The notes under the pieces were generated by a model. It made no database searches. It worked only from the letters and a program-made list of their open reading frames with translations, and was not told the DNA's origin. The translations under genes were made by a program, and so were the position numbers. DNA of 64,000 nucleotides from Boesenbergia rotunda (lineage: Eukaryota; Streptophyta; Magnoliopsida; Zingiberales; Zingiberaceae), in the NCBI GenBank assembly GCA_024364735.1, contig JAGFNQ010000844.1, forward strand, positions 110,396-174,395. The letters run 5' to 3'. Positions 44,351-56,704 of the stretch are shown here, piece by piece; position 1 is the stretch's first letter; the number at the start of each line of letters is the position of its first letter.

Positions 44351-45586
44351 TCAATCGCTACGGTACTCAATACCACAGGCTCTAACATGACCCTCAAAGT
44401 TACTTTGAGGCAAGACCTTAGTTAAAGGATCCGCTAAATTCCTTTCAGTGGAAATTTTCTCAATTTGTATATCATTCCTACTTATAATCTCTCTGATCAG
44501 ATGATAGCGGAGAAGCACATGTTTGGATCGCTGATGAGACCTTGGTTCCTTCGCTTGCGTAATAGCTCCATTGTTGTCGCAGTAAACCGGTATCGCTTCA
44601 TCAATGGTTGGAACCACACCAAGTTCTGAGACAAACTTCTTGATCCAAACTGCTTCCTTTGCTGCTTTCGAAGCTGCAATATATTCCGCTTCCGTAGTAG
44701 AATCCGCTACGGTGTCTTGCTTGGAACTCTTCCAACTTATTGCGCCTCCATTCAAAATAAATACGTATCCGAACTGAGATTTAGATTCATCCTTATCAGT
44801 CTGGAAACTGGCATCTGTATACCCACGTATTACCATAGCACCTTCTCCATATATTAGGAACACATCCTTTGTATTTCTTAAGTACTTGAGGATTGTCATG
44901 GCAGCCGCCCAATGATCCATTCCTGGATCAGACTGGTATCTGCTTGTGACGCTCAGAGCATACGATACATCGGGCCTAGTACATAGCATAGCATACATGA
45001 TAGATCCTATCGTGGATGCATAAGGAATCTTACTCATACAAATCCTCTCGTCTTCTGTGCGCGGACACATAGACTTCGAAAGGTTGATCCCATGCCTGAT
45101 GGGAAGGTAACCTTTCTTGGATTCCGACATGCTAAACCTTTCTAGCACTCGGTCTATATATGTAGACTGTGAAAGACCAAGCAACCGTTTTGATCTATCT
45201 CTATATATTCTAATCCCAAGGATATAGGTTGCTTCTCTCAGGTCTTTCATGGAGAAAGTTTTGGACAACCAAATTTTAACTGACTGTAAGACTGATATAT
45301 CGTTTCCTATAAGTAATATGTCATCGACATATAACACTAGGAATATGACTGCACTCTTACTAACGTTCTTATACGCACAAGGTTCGTCAGGATTTTGTGA
45401 GAAATCAAACCCTTTGATTGTCTCATCAAAATGGATATTCCAGCTCCTGGATGCTTGCTTTAGTCCATATACGGATCGTCGAAGCTTGCATACTTTGATT
45501 TTATTAACCGATGTGAAACCTTCAGGTTGTATCATGTATACATCCTCAAGCAGGTTTCCATTAAGGAAAGCTGTTTTCACATCCAT
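44351..45586 (-). pseudogene. Element G reverse transcriptase (C-terminal part) and RNase H
   Basis: On minus MDVKTAFLNGNLLEDVYM opens it. Then CKLRRSVYGLKQASRSWN, catalytic YVDDILLIGND, MKDLREATYILGI, GSIMYAMLCTRPDVSYAL, RNase H YTDASFQTD, DSTTEAEYIA and VYCDNNGAI, and the end HVLLRYHLIREII...DPLTKVLPQ. All catalytic aspartates are visible. The first methionine is internal; the true reverse transcriptase start lies upstream, beyond the TGA at 45590-45592 (expected TGG). Confidence 0.93.
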
Positions 45587-46282
45587 TTGTCATATCTGAT
45601 AATCATAATGAGCTGCTATGGCCAGGAGCATCCGAATGGATTTAAGCATAGCTACTGGCGAATAGGTTTCGTCATAATCAATTCCTTGTTTCTGACGATA
45701 TCCTTTTGCCACTAATCTAGCCTTAAAGGAAACAACATTACCTTCCATGTCGGTTTTCTTCTTGAAAAATCACTTGCACCCTATGGGCTTAATCCCTTCA
45801 GGTGGGTTAACCAAGTCTCATACTTGATTTTTGTACATGGAATCCATTTCCGACTTCATGGCTTCAAGCCATTTATCCCTTTCTGAATTTTTCAGAACAT
45901 CTTCATAACTGATAGGTACGTCATCGTTAATGAGTAACACGTCATTTGATTCACTTATGAGAAATCCATATTTCTCTGGAATATTACGTGTCCTATCGGA
46001 CCTACGAAGAAGTGGTGTTGTTTTAGGTTCAACTGATAGCTCATCATTATGAGTTATTGGTTGTGGGTCTAGACTAGGTGTCTCTGTAATGTCTATTGGA
46101 GTTTCTTGAACTTCTTCAAGTTCAATGCTACTCCCACTGTTTTCTTGTAAAAGAAATTCTTTTTCTAGAAATACAGCATGCCTTGAAACAAACACCTTAT
46201 GTTCCAAGGGATGATAGAATTGGTAATCTTTCGTTTCCTTAGGGTATCCAATAAATAGACATTTATCAGACTTAGCATCCAA
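45587..46282 (-). pseudogene. Element G integrase C-terminal linker and reverse transcriptase N-terminal part
   Basis: From SDKCLFIGYPKETKDYQFYHP, through an acidic variable linker (SIELEEVQETPIDITE) and LLRRSDRTRNIPEKYGF, to DKWLEAMKSEMDSMYKNQV. A stop follows and then GCK-stop-FFKKK, where copia has G-C-K-W (TGA at 45770-45772, expected TGG). The frame then runs to the stop at 45590. Confidence 0.88.
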
Positions 46283-46360
46283 TTTGTCTGATACAGTCCG
46301 CTTTATATAAGCAGGACAATCCCATATCTTTAGGTGAGATAAATGAGGTTTCTTACTATT

Positions 46361-46879
46361 CTACGTCTCATATGGAGTAGTAGAGACCACCTTGGTCGGG
46401 ACTCTGTTTTGTAAGTAAACAGCTGTCTTAAGCGCATAGCCCCAAAAGGATTTTGGAAGAGTTGCATGATTCATCATAGATCTAACCATGTCCATCAAGG
46501 TTCGGTTATGCCTCTCAGATACACCATTATGCTGTGGTGTATATGGCGGAGTCCATTGAGACAATATCTCATTGTCCCTAAGATAATCTTGAAACTCTTG
46601 ACTTAAGTATTCACTATCCCGATCGGATCGAAGTATCTTAATACTTTTGCCAAGCTGTTTCTCTATTTCACTTCTGAACTCTTTAAATTTCTCAAAAGCT
46701 TCAGATTTGTCTTTCATTAAGAACACATACCCGAATCGTGAGTGATCATCGATAAAGGTAATGAAGTAGCTATAGCCTCCTTGTGCAAGAGTTGACATTG
46801 GTCCATATACATCAGTATGTATTAGACCAAGCAATTCTCCCACTGGTTTACCTTTTTTGGAAAAGGATAATTTGGTCAT
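46361..46879 (-). pseudogene. Element G integrase core
   Basis: Carries LIHTDVYGPM (first Asp), YSYFITFIDDHSRFGYVFLM, ILRSDRDSEYLSQEF (second Asp) and PQHNGVSERHNRTL (Glu). The zinc-binding HHCC region just upstream (about 46880-47070) is present only in broken frames. The reading stops at TTPYET, followed by a frame change into the SHLKIWDCPAYI region (46290-46360). Confidence 0.9.
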
Positions 46880-47071
46880 CTTGCCTTTTAAGCATGATTC
46901 GCATGTATCAAATGAACCAGGTTCAAATGATTCCAGAATTCCACATCAATTTGGTCATGCGTTTCTTGCTTACATGGCCAAGACGACAATGTCACATATA
47001 GGAGTCTATTTGATTATCTATTCGAGCATGTTTGTTGTTAACTTCGATATTGAAAATGTCATCGGATAAAT

Positions 47072-47998
47072 CTAACGTGTAGATACCATTGCATAAAGTT
47101 CCGGTCCCATAAGAACACCATTTAAAGTTATGTAACAGTAATTGTTACTAAAAGTTAAATGATAACCCTTTTCATTCAAGCATGAAATAGATACAATGTT
47201 CTTTATTAACGAAGGAACAAAATAACAATTATCCAATTCTAAGACAAGTCCAGTAGGGAGCTTTAGCAAATATGTTCCGATGGCAACAACATCAATCTTT
47301 GCTCCATTTCCAACTCGCAAATTCGCTTCTCCCTTGACGAGTCTTCTTCTATTCCTTAGCCCCTGTATGTCATTAGATATATGTGAGCTACACCCAGTAT
47401 CAAGTACCCGGGTGTCCGAGGAAATAGAGTGACATTCAATAACGAAGATACCTGAAGAGGATGGGGCATCGGATGCCTTCTTCTTCAGGGACTCAAGATA
47501 AACCTTGCAGTTTCTTCGCCAGTGGCCCTCTTTGCCGCAGTGATGGCAAGTGCCTTTTGGTGTCTTTTCAATCTTTTTGGCCTTTTTCTTCCTTCCCTTA
47601 TTTTGTTCTTTGCGCTTCCTCTTAGAGCCTTTCTTTGAGGAGCCAACTAACAGTATCGTCTTCTGATCCTGCTTTACAGAAGGCTCTACAGTCTTCAGCA
47701 GGTTAAGCAACTCAGGAATGATAGTCTCCAGTTTGTTCATCTGATAGTTCATCATAAACTGTGAGTAACTCTTAGGCAAACAATGCAGAATTAAGTCAAT
47801 ACTTAGTTCGTGATCCATTGTAAATCCGAGTGTGCCTAGTCGGTCAATGTACCCCAACATTTTCAACACAAACTGTGAAACAAAAGTGCCTTCCTGCATC
47901 TTAGAGGTGATGAGGAGTCTGGAGACCTCAAACCTTTCGGATCTCGCATGCTCGTCAAACAGCTCATGAAGATGGAAGACGATGGTATGAGCATCCAT
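47072..47998 (-). pseudogene. Element G gag C-terminal part and protease
   Basis: The gag core (TIVFHLHELFDEHARSERFE, LHCLPKSYSQFMMNYQMNK) is followed by a strongly basic stretch (SKKGSKRKRKEQNKGRKKK), the CCHC knuckle CHHCGKEGHWRRNC (about residue 152) and the protease motif RVLDTGCSSHISND (D-T-G intact). It ends with the FVPSLIKNIVSISCLNEKGY region. Same domain order as element B. It is in frame with the preceding piece across a TAA at 48014-48016. Confidence 0.92.
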
Positions 47999-48013
47999 AT
48001 GCTCATGCTGCTT

Positions 48014-48262
48014 TTATAGCTCAGGTACCATAGCGGCCAGTATGATGCAACTCGCAAGTTCAAAATCGGCCACATATTTTTGATAGGCCACTAACTGGTC
48101 TGGAGTTGCATCTTCAGGAGGATGGTTGAGAAGTTGTTCTTCAAGGACATAAGTAAGCTTTTCTGCCTTGAGGACTATCCTCAGGTTTCGATGCCAGTCC
48201 ATGAAATTTGGCCCAGTCGGCTTATTGGTGTCCAAAATGGAACGCAAATTCAGATAAGACAT
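48014..48262 (-). pseudogene. Element G gag, N-terminal part
   Basis: ATG at 48262 (MSYLNLRSILDTNKPTGPNF). The copia gag opening TGPN-F-x-DWHRNLRIVL and the ELASCIILAAMVPEL region are present. It ends at TAA 48014-48016, most simply CAA to TAA, since the reading continues downstream in the same frame. Confidence 0.9.
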
Positions 48263-49289
48263 GATCAGGTGATTATCCTAGAAATACAAATTGAGGTTAT
48301 GTGATGAGAATGATAAAGAATGCATCAATATACATTAATTAAATCCTATTTATTTTTCGAATTGAATAACCTTTTTTTATCAATTCGGGAGATTGTAGGA
48401 ACATCTCCAAATAGGTTGATATCCAACCATAGATAAGAACAACCATGACTAGAGTCCATCAAGTTATTCATAGTTATGAAGGTAGGTAATTATACCGATT
48501 ACATATTATACATATGTAACTATCACATTATCCTATCAACTAATTGAATGTTTGCATAAATCATTGGGTTGTTAACTCATTAACAAGTATGCAACAATAT
48601 ACATAGCACCCAACTGCACCTCTCTTTACATCGACCTTGGCTGTGGCACAACAAATCGATGCTCTAAGCTTAAGGCTGACCCATTAATCATGAAATAGTT
48701 TTAATATAGTTGGAGCTCATTCAACCGTTTAGTCAGATTTGGATGTGTCCAACAACCAAAACTAAGGATTGACCTCTGACTCCAACTATATTAATCATAA
48801 ACTAATTCCATGGTTTGAACATGTTGAGGATCAAGCCGGGCATGGATGTGTCCATCAACCCAAACGAGAAACAAAACTCCGGTTCTAACCATATTAATGG
48901 AAGGTGTTGGCCTTAATATTTTGTAAGGGGTTTTGGATCTCATCATTTTCTTTTATGCACATTTATGACATATAATTATGTCATGTTCTAACGATTTCCT
49001 TAATAAAGTATGTATGTGACTTAATTTATCAAGTCTCATTAAATGAATTAGGAATCAGATTTCCTAATTCTAATTTCATACTTTATTCAAAGAATTGTTT
49101 TGGGAAACAATTTCCTGAATTATCATAATCAATTTCGGAAATAATATGTTTAAAACTTTGATTTCTCTAAATCAAATCTTATTAAATTAAGAGACATATT
49201 CCCTTAATTCAACCACATATTATATTCATGAAAATCTTATTTAAGGAAATATACTCTATATGAAATAATTTTCCTAATTAATTTTGGAG
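48263..49289 (-). other. Element G leader, gag-proximal part
   Basis: No ORF. Untranslated leader between primer site and gag, AT-rich. The other part lies beyond solo LTR H at 52395-53072. Confidence 0.75.
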
Positions 49290-49854
49290 ACAATTGTAAC
49301 GCCCGCCTTTTTCCCTCACCTTACGGTGTGGCGAGAAGCGGCGTTACGCTGACATACATGTACGCATATGAATATCTTAATGCAGCGGAATAAAACTTTT
49401 TTTCTTTAAACATATGCGTTTAACCATGCATCTAATACTTGAATCATGTATATAAGCCTTAACTATCATTCATGAACATGGTGGCATTTGTAACTTAGCA
49501 TATTAACATCATACGTAGCATCATGATATAAACATTCCATAACTCATCCATAAGCATCATAAGTAGCAAGTAAATTCTTAGACATAACCATCATAAGCAT
49601 AGCATGAAACATAAGAAAAACCATGCAATGTATAAGACATGTAACAAAGTATAAATATGGGAATTTATTTTCTTTTCCCTTGACCATGTCACTGCCACAC
49701 ACACTCTTGCCACTCCTGCTTCTTTCTTTAATAACCTCTTGCTTGATCTGTGGTATAAGGAAAATAAGACTATAAGCGCATATGCTTAGTAAGACTCTTT
49801 CCTACTCACTAAAACCGTACGTCAAATAAATCATAAACATATGAAACATTTAAC

Positions 49855-50120
49855 ATAACATAATTCTGAACATAAAACATAAGCATATTCTTAACATAAA
49901 TCCTAAACATAGGAACATTTGACATGACATGATTCTTAACATAAACATAAACATAACCATAATCATACTTATCATGGCATAATTCTTAACATGAACATAA
50001 GCATAAACCTACCTATCATGGCATAATTCTTAACATGAACATAAGCATAAACATACTTAATATGGCATAATTCTTAACATGAGCATAAGCATAAACATAC
50101 TTATCTTGGCATAATGCGTA
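49855..50120. repeat. Tandem array in LTR H (about 43 bp unit)
   Basis: Repeated ATAAGCATAAACATACTTAT / CATGGCATAATTCTTAACAT words at roughly 43-bp spacing, about five copies. Confidence 0.8.
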
Positions 50121-50304
50121 ACATGAATGAATGCATGAGTCAAATGCATATATCATAAGGATGCTTATTTGAAAATCATAATTATAAATACTTAAACATA
50201 ATCATAACATCATGGGGCCCTGGCTTGTACCACATACATACATCATGTGCGTGCATCCCTAAGTAAATACGAGGTAGCTAATCTCGACCTACTAGGATAA
50301 GGAC

Positions 50305-50398
50305 AGCTTCATCGGTAGTCCCGAACCGTGGACATCTTCATCGGAAGTCCAGAACCGTAGACAGCTTCATCGGTAGTCCAGAACCGTGGACGTTACTT
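50305..50398. repeat. 31-bp tandem array in LTR H, 3 copies
   Basis: Units of ACAGCTTCATCGGTAGTCC followed by GAACCGTGG, with small changes (CATCGGAAGTCC in the second). Confidence 0.85.
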
Positions 50399-52394
50399 AG
50401 GTCCAGTACAAACCCATTCATAAAATAAAATAATTTCACATGCTTCTTCATTCATAAAATATACATGGCATAATCATTCATTATTAATGCTTAACATCAT
50501 CATTATGCCTTGAAGGCATGAATCTTATCTTCATTCATCATCTTCATTCCATAAACATGACATACATACATAATTATACCTCCAGGCATAAACATCATCT
50601 TGGTTCATAAAGCTTGCATGATCATGGCACATAAGATAAACATGCATTTCATACATGGTACATATCATCTTGCATACATAATCATAGTATTCCTCCTAGA
50701 GCATGCATGGGTAAGATTCATATGAACATGATATACACTACTTAGGTTCATGGCCATAAACATAACCTAGGTTCATGGCATTCATCATAGAGCATGCATA
50801 GACCTTCATAACTATATATCTATTTTAGGCATTTAACATCATACATGCATTATTCTATATCACATACATAATATCATACATGCATTATTCTATATCACAT
50901 ACCTTCATGAATGAACATAGCACATAACCTAAACACACAAGTCATGATATATAGCACATAAAGCTAAGGTTTTAAGTAACATAATCACTCTTACAACTTG
51001 CTTAAACATATACATACATCATAGTAGACCATGAGCAAGTATCCTTGTACCTTAACCCAACTCAAACCCTACATTAGGAGCTTGGCCGAATATTCAATAG
51101 AAGAAGGTCCCATCATTCAAGCAACATGAAAAGGTCCCATAGGAAACAGGAAACCCATTCATTACATACAATGTCATAGTAAGCCATTGGACCCCATAAT
51201 TGGAGCTAACCCTAAATCCTAGCCCTCCCACATGACTTTGGCCGAACCCTAATGGGTCATAAACACATGGAAAAATTTCATAAAATTCCCAATTTACATC
51301 TAGTACCTTACATATAACCCCATAGGAAACCATTAGAACCCTTGCTTGGAGTTAACCCTAACTTCTTGCCCTATAACATGTCTTGGCCGAAACTTACAAG
51401 GATCATAAGGCATGTAAAAATTTACATGAATCACCATTAACATCCCTTGCATCATGAGAAAACATAAGAAACATCATTAGAGAGTTAAAACTAATCCTAG
51501 CCATGGAGTCATGGTGGTGGCCGAAACCCTAGAAGCCAACCTTCATGGATTCCTCAACTTAAATCTTAAACAAAGACTTAAATCATGATAAACATCAAAG
51601 GAAAACCATTATACCACAGGTGAGGGAGTCTTACCTTGGTTTATCTTGATTATCACCTTGAGTAGAGAAGCCAAAAGAAAACCTCCTTGACCTTAGACTA
51701 CCTCTAGCCCTTGTAGCCTTGTAGGAAACCCTTAGATCTTGAAGAGGAAGCCTTCTTGTGAAGCTTTTCTAAGGGAGAAACCTCCTTGTGGGGTTCGGCT
51801 AGAAGGAGGAAGGAGAGGGATGGCTTTGGTGGGAGAAGAGAAAAAAGAGTAACTCCTATGTCTCTTCCCCTCTCATCTACTCTTTTATACTACATGAAGG
51901 GGGGGCAAGTGAAGGGTCATGGTGCCTCTTCTCTTGATGACTCTTCACTTCCCTAAGCCTTAACCAAAATCCTCTTCATTCTCTACTAGCACTCCCTTGC
52001 TAGGTGAATTGGTTAGTACATGCATGGTGTTATACTAGGTCCAGGTTCAATCCTTGGTCCATGCATTTTATTTTTATTTTTATTTTATTTTATTTTATTT
52101 TTTTCTTTTAATTTCGGCAATGCCCCCTAAGGCCTACCAATAGCCATGCTAATATTCCTAATTTAAACTCATTTCTATTTATATTAAATTCTACCTAAAA
52201 TCCACTAATAACCATGGTGCTAAAAAAAACCCATGGAAAGCCCATTAGTACCTAGCTTCTTATTCCATATAGAAAATCATGGCTAATCATGCCAAGGTTC
52301 CTACCAGTATCTCTATGTTCCTCGAAAATTTATCTAGACATGATGAATATTTTAAAGAAAATATTGAGAAAATTTTCCAGGTCGTTACAACAAT

Positions 52395-53072
52395 AATATG
52401 TAAGAGCATCACCTCATAAATCAAATAAGAAAATTATCGTTTGAGAATCACCTAAAAAATTTTCAAGATTTGATCACTTATTTTATTTATGGAAAATTAA
52501 TATCAATAACTTAATTTGGATGGCTCCCCGAGGCTCAATCCAAATTAAACATTTGACAATTTAAATTCAATTTAGGAAATTTAATTATAACAACTAATTT
52601 TAAATTGGACGGCTCCCCGAGGCTCAATCCAAAATAAAAAATTTTGTAAATAATTTAATTTCCAATTATAAATTTAAATATCAATTAATATTTCCATAAT
52701 TTGTCTAGACTTTTTGATAGAAAGTGCCCAAAATTGCGAGCTTTTCATAAAAGAAAAGTTTCCAAAAATAAAAGGTTTTCAGAATAATTGTAAGTTTCTG
52801 GTACAAACAAAACTTACGTTTTTCCAAAATTGAAAAATTTCCAAAATTGGAAAGTTTCCAAAATCGAAAGTTTTCACAATTATAATAAAATTTCAGAAAC
52901 AGAGATATTTCAAAAGTTTGCGAAATTTCATGTGGATTTCCAAACTTTGAAATTCCTAAATCGAAAATTTACCATAATTGGAAAGTTTCCATAATTGAAA
53001 ATTTTCCAAAATTGAGATAATGATAAAGTTTTCCGCAAAATAATTATATAATTATGTCGAACACAAACCTCA
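52395..53072 (-). other. Element G leader, primer-proximal part
   Basis: No ORF. Contains two copies of GGCTCCCCGAGGCTCAATCC (52523, 52610) and a series of CAAAATTGGAAAGTTTCC-like words (52755-53010). Confidence 0.75.
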
Positions 53073-53084
53073 GCTCTGATACCA
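53073..53084 (-). promoter_or_regulatory. Element G primer-binding site (tRNA-iMet)
   Basis: On minus TGGTATCAGAGC, one base inside the LTR. Confidence 0.95.
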
Positions 53085-53085
53085 C

Positions 53086-55193
53086 TGTTGGGTTCGGGTG
53101 CATGTTGACATGGATACGGGTTCGTAATTTTAAAATTGATTATGTGCAGTGGAGGGTTTAGCATAAATAATTTCTCTAAATCATTTAACCACACATCTAA
53201 GTATGCAATTTTATCTTGTGTAGACATGATCATATATTTAAAATTTTTGCAGAAACATAAACTAATTTACATATTACCTCGCGTAACTCGAAGGAAGAGA
53301 CGAGATCCAACCGTAAGCGTCCCTTGGAAGCTCCGCCTTATTCGCGTCCACGTTGAGTATCTTCGGGATGACTTCGCAAAGCCACGAGTTTCGTATTCTC
53401 AAGAACTACTAGATTCTCTGAGAACGCGCCGAGAAAAACCAAGAGAGAGGTCGGAAGACTAACCACAAAAGGATGGCCAACTGGTTCTCCTTCTTGGGGC
53501 TAGTTGGCGCACGGCAAGATGGGGAGAAGAGAAGGAGAGAAAGAGAGGGAGAGAGTCTATGCCTTCATCTCTATGATTCACACTCAAGCCTTGCGTTGGG
53601 TCCTTTATATAGTGGCCTCTCAACCATCAAGCCTCTCAACTATGGAATAACTTATTCCATCATGCCAACTTTGATTTTATATCATGGTTAACATCATATT
53701 TTAATTCATGATAAAAATCTTCTCTCCTATGGAATAAATTTCCTTATCATGGTAAATCAATCCATGATTGATTTTATAAAAATAAACCAATCCATGGTTC
53801 ATTTTAATTTCCATGAAAAATAAACCAAACCCTGGTTTATTATATAAAAAAAATTTATATCATCCATAATTTTATAAAACAAACCACACTTGGTTTATTT
53901 TATAAATTGAACCAAAAACTTGGTTCTCTCCCTTTGTTGTGGTCGGCCAAGCAAAGAGGATGGAGGCCCTCTTTGGCCGGCCCATCCAAGCCAAGCCCCA
54001 ATGAATTAAACTTATTTAATTCATCTATTAAGTCTTCAAAAGACTTAGCCATTTTACGCTTCCGATGCGTCTCTGAAAAATTCAGATTCGACTTATCATT
54101 TGGCTCAACCAAACTTAATCTCTCTTGATTGAAAAATCCAATTTTTAACTCGTTTTAAATCCCTCGGATTACTCGTAGTGCGTGTAACTAAATAGGCTTT
54201 CGATTTATGTTAGCCCTCTATAATTAATCAATTAATTATAGAACGATCATGAGTGACACCTAGTAGTACATCATGATCCCCAATTAATCGAAAGATCAAC
54301 GGTTGACCTCAGAAACATTTCTGAAACCCTTCAGCAGCTATAATGAATCGTGCCCCATTTCCTTCACCATCTTATACCCACTTGGTTCAGGACATGGTCT
54401 ATATGTGTCAGTCCCCACTAGGCTGACTATGTCACACCTAGCCCAAGTAACGTTTTCTCGTCCTACGGATTCTAATTACTCTCATGTATTTAAGAGATTC
54501 ATACTCTGAACATGTCATGCTCTGGCCAGAGGCTTCGAGTAACAATCCGGCGATAGGCCTCGGGTATACATCTCCTCGCAAGGAGTGGTGAATCCTTTGT
54601 AGGCTATTCAAATATCTTCGGGCACTTCGGCTTATACCCAACATCCTGGGTCCACACCTTCTTGGAGATGCTTGCTTAAGATGTCAAAGTATAAGTCTCC
54701 ATGACCAAGTTGACTTGAACACCGCAAGTCAAAGGAACATCGCACTTAAGCTGCAGTAAGAACTTCACTGACATATCTATATGTAGACTACCATATGAAG
54801 TTTTACAGCCAGTCACTCCAATGAACTAGTTCCCTTAACTAGCATTCATGTTTATCTCCGGACATCTAAATGTCACCAACCAGTGAGAATCAGCTGATTA
54901 GAGAATAACTCATGCTAGTCTCAACAGAATTGATAGTGTCCGTATTTATCAATTCATCGACTAGGGACAATTTCAATACTTCACAATTACACATGTAGAG
55001 ATAATTACTAGTTGTGAATTCATCACAAATTCTCTCATGCTGTGAATTGTATTGCGGACATTCAGTAAATGAGTTTAAGATCTCAATCAAATACACAAAC
55101 ATGTATACTCAAATAGTGAATATTCATTTATTAAAATAAATGATTACAATAATAAGGCGATTGTCTTAAGACACTTCTCTCATATCACTAACA
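53086..55193 (-). repeat. Element G 5' LTR (2108 bp)
   Basis: Pair of 42232-44330. Differs by scattered substitutions and by an extra short segment (ATTGTCTTAAG near 55160). A TATA read on minus as ACTATATAAAGGAC lies near 53602-53615. Confidence 0.95.
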
Positions 55194-55198
55194 CTTTG

Positions 55199-55540
55199 TA
55201 GGCTAGATGAGTTTGTCAACTAAAGAATGATTGAAGAACCAAGTGAGTTGAGTACAATGGAATGATCAAATGGGTTAAGTGCATTGAGCATAGTAAGCTA
55301 ATTAAAAAGAGACAAATATGATAAATAGGTAGATGAATTAGGTTAGGTGCACCAGGTATATGATATAGCGCGTCATTAAGGATGTGATAAGGTAGTGGAA
55401 TTTAAAATTTTATAATGCACGATTAGATGGACTTAACAACAAATATGATTTTTCATAGCGCGTAATTATGTTAACCTTGGTGCACATCACACGCTACATA
55501 ACTGTAATTTGTTAAAAGTCATAAGACAACGATAGCTAGT
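55199..55540. other. Pre-insertion sequence right of element G
   Basis: Continuation of 41295-42231, AT-rich, no gene. Confidence 0.6.
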
Positions 55541-55680
55541 TTGAGCCTCGTGTTGCGGTTAAGAGCATTCGCAATGTGCACTACGTGTTGCAGAACATTC
55601 GCAGCCCGCATCGTGCGATGTGGTTAAAAGCATTTGTAGCGCACGGTGCATACTGCGGTTAACGACATATAATTAACAAC
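55541..55680. repeat. Degenerate CG-containing repeats
   Basis: Three related units: GGTTAAGAGCATTCGCAATG, CAGAACATTCGCAGCCCGCA and GGTTAAAAGCATTTGTAGCG. Spacing is about 35-45 bp. Resembles subterminal repeats of a DNA transposon, but no terminus was found. Confidence 0.4.
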
Positions 55681-56690
55681 ATCATACAATTATCACTAAT
55701 ATTTATTTAAAATATATAATTCAAATTTAAAATTTAGATATCATCCCAATTCATTCTTCATTTAAAATGCAATCAAAAAGCGAATACATAATTTTATAAT
55801 TTTTATTCATCTAATAAATATTTGAGTGAATTTACAAATGAAACTAATACAAAATTATAAATTAACCCTTCACCGAATAGCTAATACCATTCATGGTTTA
55901 GTCAAAAACCTAGGATACTCGATTCTTTCCAAGCTTCTTCTATCATAAACAACTAAATCAATCCATCTAGTAGCACCGTCTTCATTAACCGTTACAAGGA
56001 TCTCTATGCTTACTTCCAAGACAGCTTGCACATAATGAAACAAACAAAATATCATCAAAATCATATAGCAGGAAACATAATTTACACTAGCAAATAACGA
56101 ATAGTGGATGCAAATTGAAGATGATCACAGAGAAAGCACAAATCAAGAATTATGATTATATAAAGCATCAAGATTTTGCAGAAAAGTAATATTTGATTAA
56201 CGAAGTCTGGAATGGGATGTTATGAGTTCCATGAATTAGTTTATGGTTTATAATGCCAATAAGAGAAGACACTCAATATGAAAATTGAGCATAAAATGGG
56301 TGAATAAATTCAAGCTGTATGTCATATATTGAGTATTAAATAGATGAAGTTAATAGGATATATGCTCCTTATAGGAATAATGTAAATAGGTGCATATCGA
56401 TGATTTTTTTGCAGTTGACTAGTTACGTTGTTCCAAGGTAGAACCACGTGGAGTCGAAGCTTCCCACACATCAAAATTATGGCTTGCAAATACAAACTTC
56501 ATGCTCCTATTGATCTGTACCATGCAAACATGACGAAGTTATATGAAAGTTGTGAATTTGTAGCCAAAGCAAGCTGTTAAAATATCGAAACTCGGAGGGC
56601 TATTTGGATAATATTCTGAAATTTTAGGGGGAAAAGATGGTAAAGACTAAAATTAAGGATGATATTGTAATTAACGAAACTCCTTGGGTT
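55681..56690. other. AT-rich sequence, no supported gene
   Basis: No recognised domain, terminus or LTR. Confidence 0.6.
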
Positions 56691-56704
56691 TAATTGCAAA
56701 GTTT

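Larger units (their letters stand above)
49295..52389. mobile_element. Solo LTR H (3095 bp), probable Ty3/gypsy type
   Basis: Begins TGTAACGCCCGCC and ends GGTCGTTACA, with target duplication ACAAT at 49290-49294 and 52390-52394. The TGTAACG...CGTTACA ends are typical of gypsy-type LTRs. No primer site or polyprotein. It contains a 42-45 bp 'CATGGCATAATTCTTAACAT' array (about 49860-50115) and a 31-bp array with 'CATCGGTAGTCC-GAACCGT' (50305-50395). Confidence 0.88.
42232..55193 (-). mobile_element. Element G: full-length Ty1/copia retrotransposon with solo LTR H inside
   Basis: LTRs at 42232-44330 and 53086-55193 with perfect target duplications CTTTG (42227-42231 and 55194-55198). Minus-strand order: 5' LTR, primer site (53073-53084), leader with inserted solo LTR H (49295-52389), gag-protease (48262-47072), integrase (46879-46361), reverse transcriptase and RNase H (ending 44351), polypurine tract, 3' LTR. 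Several nonsense codons make it inactive. Confidence 0.95.
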
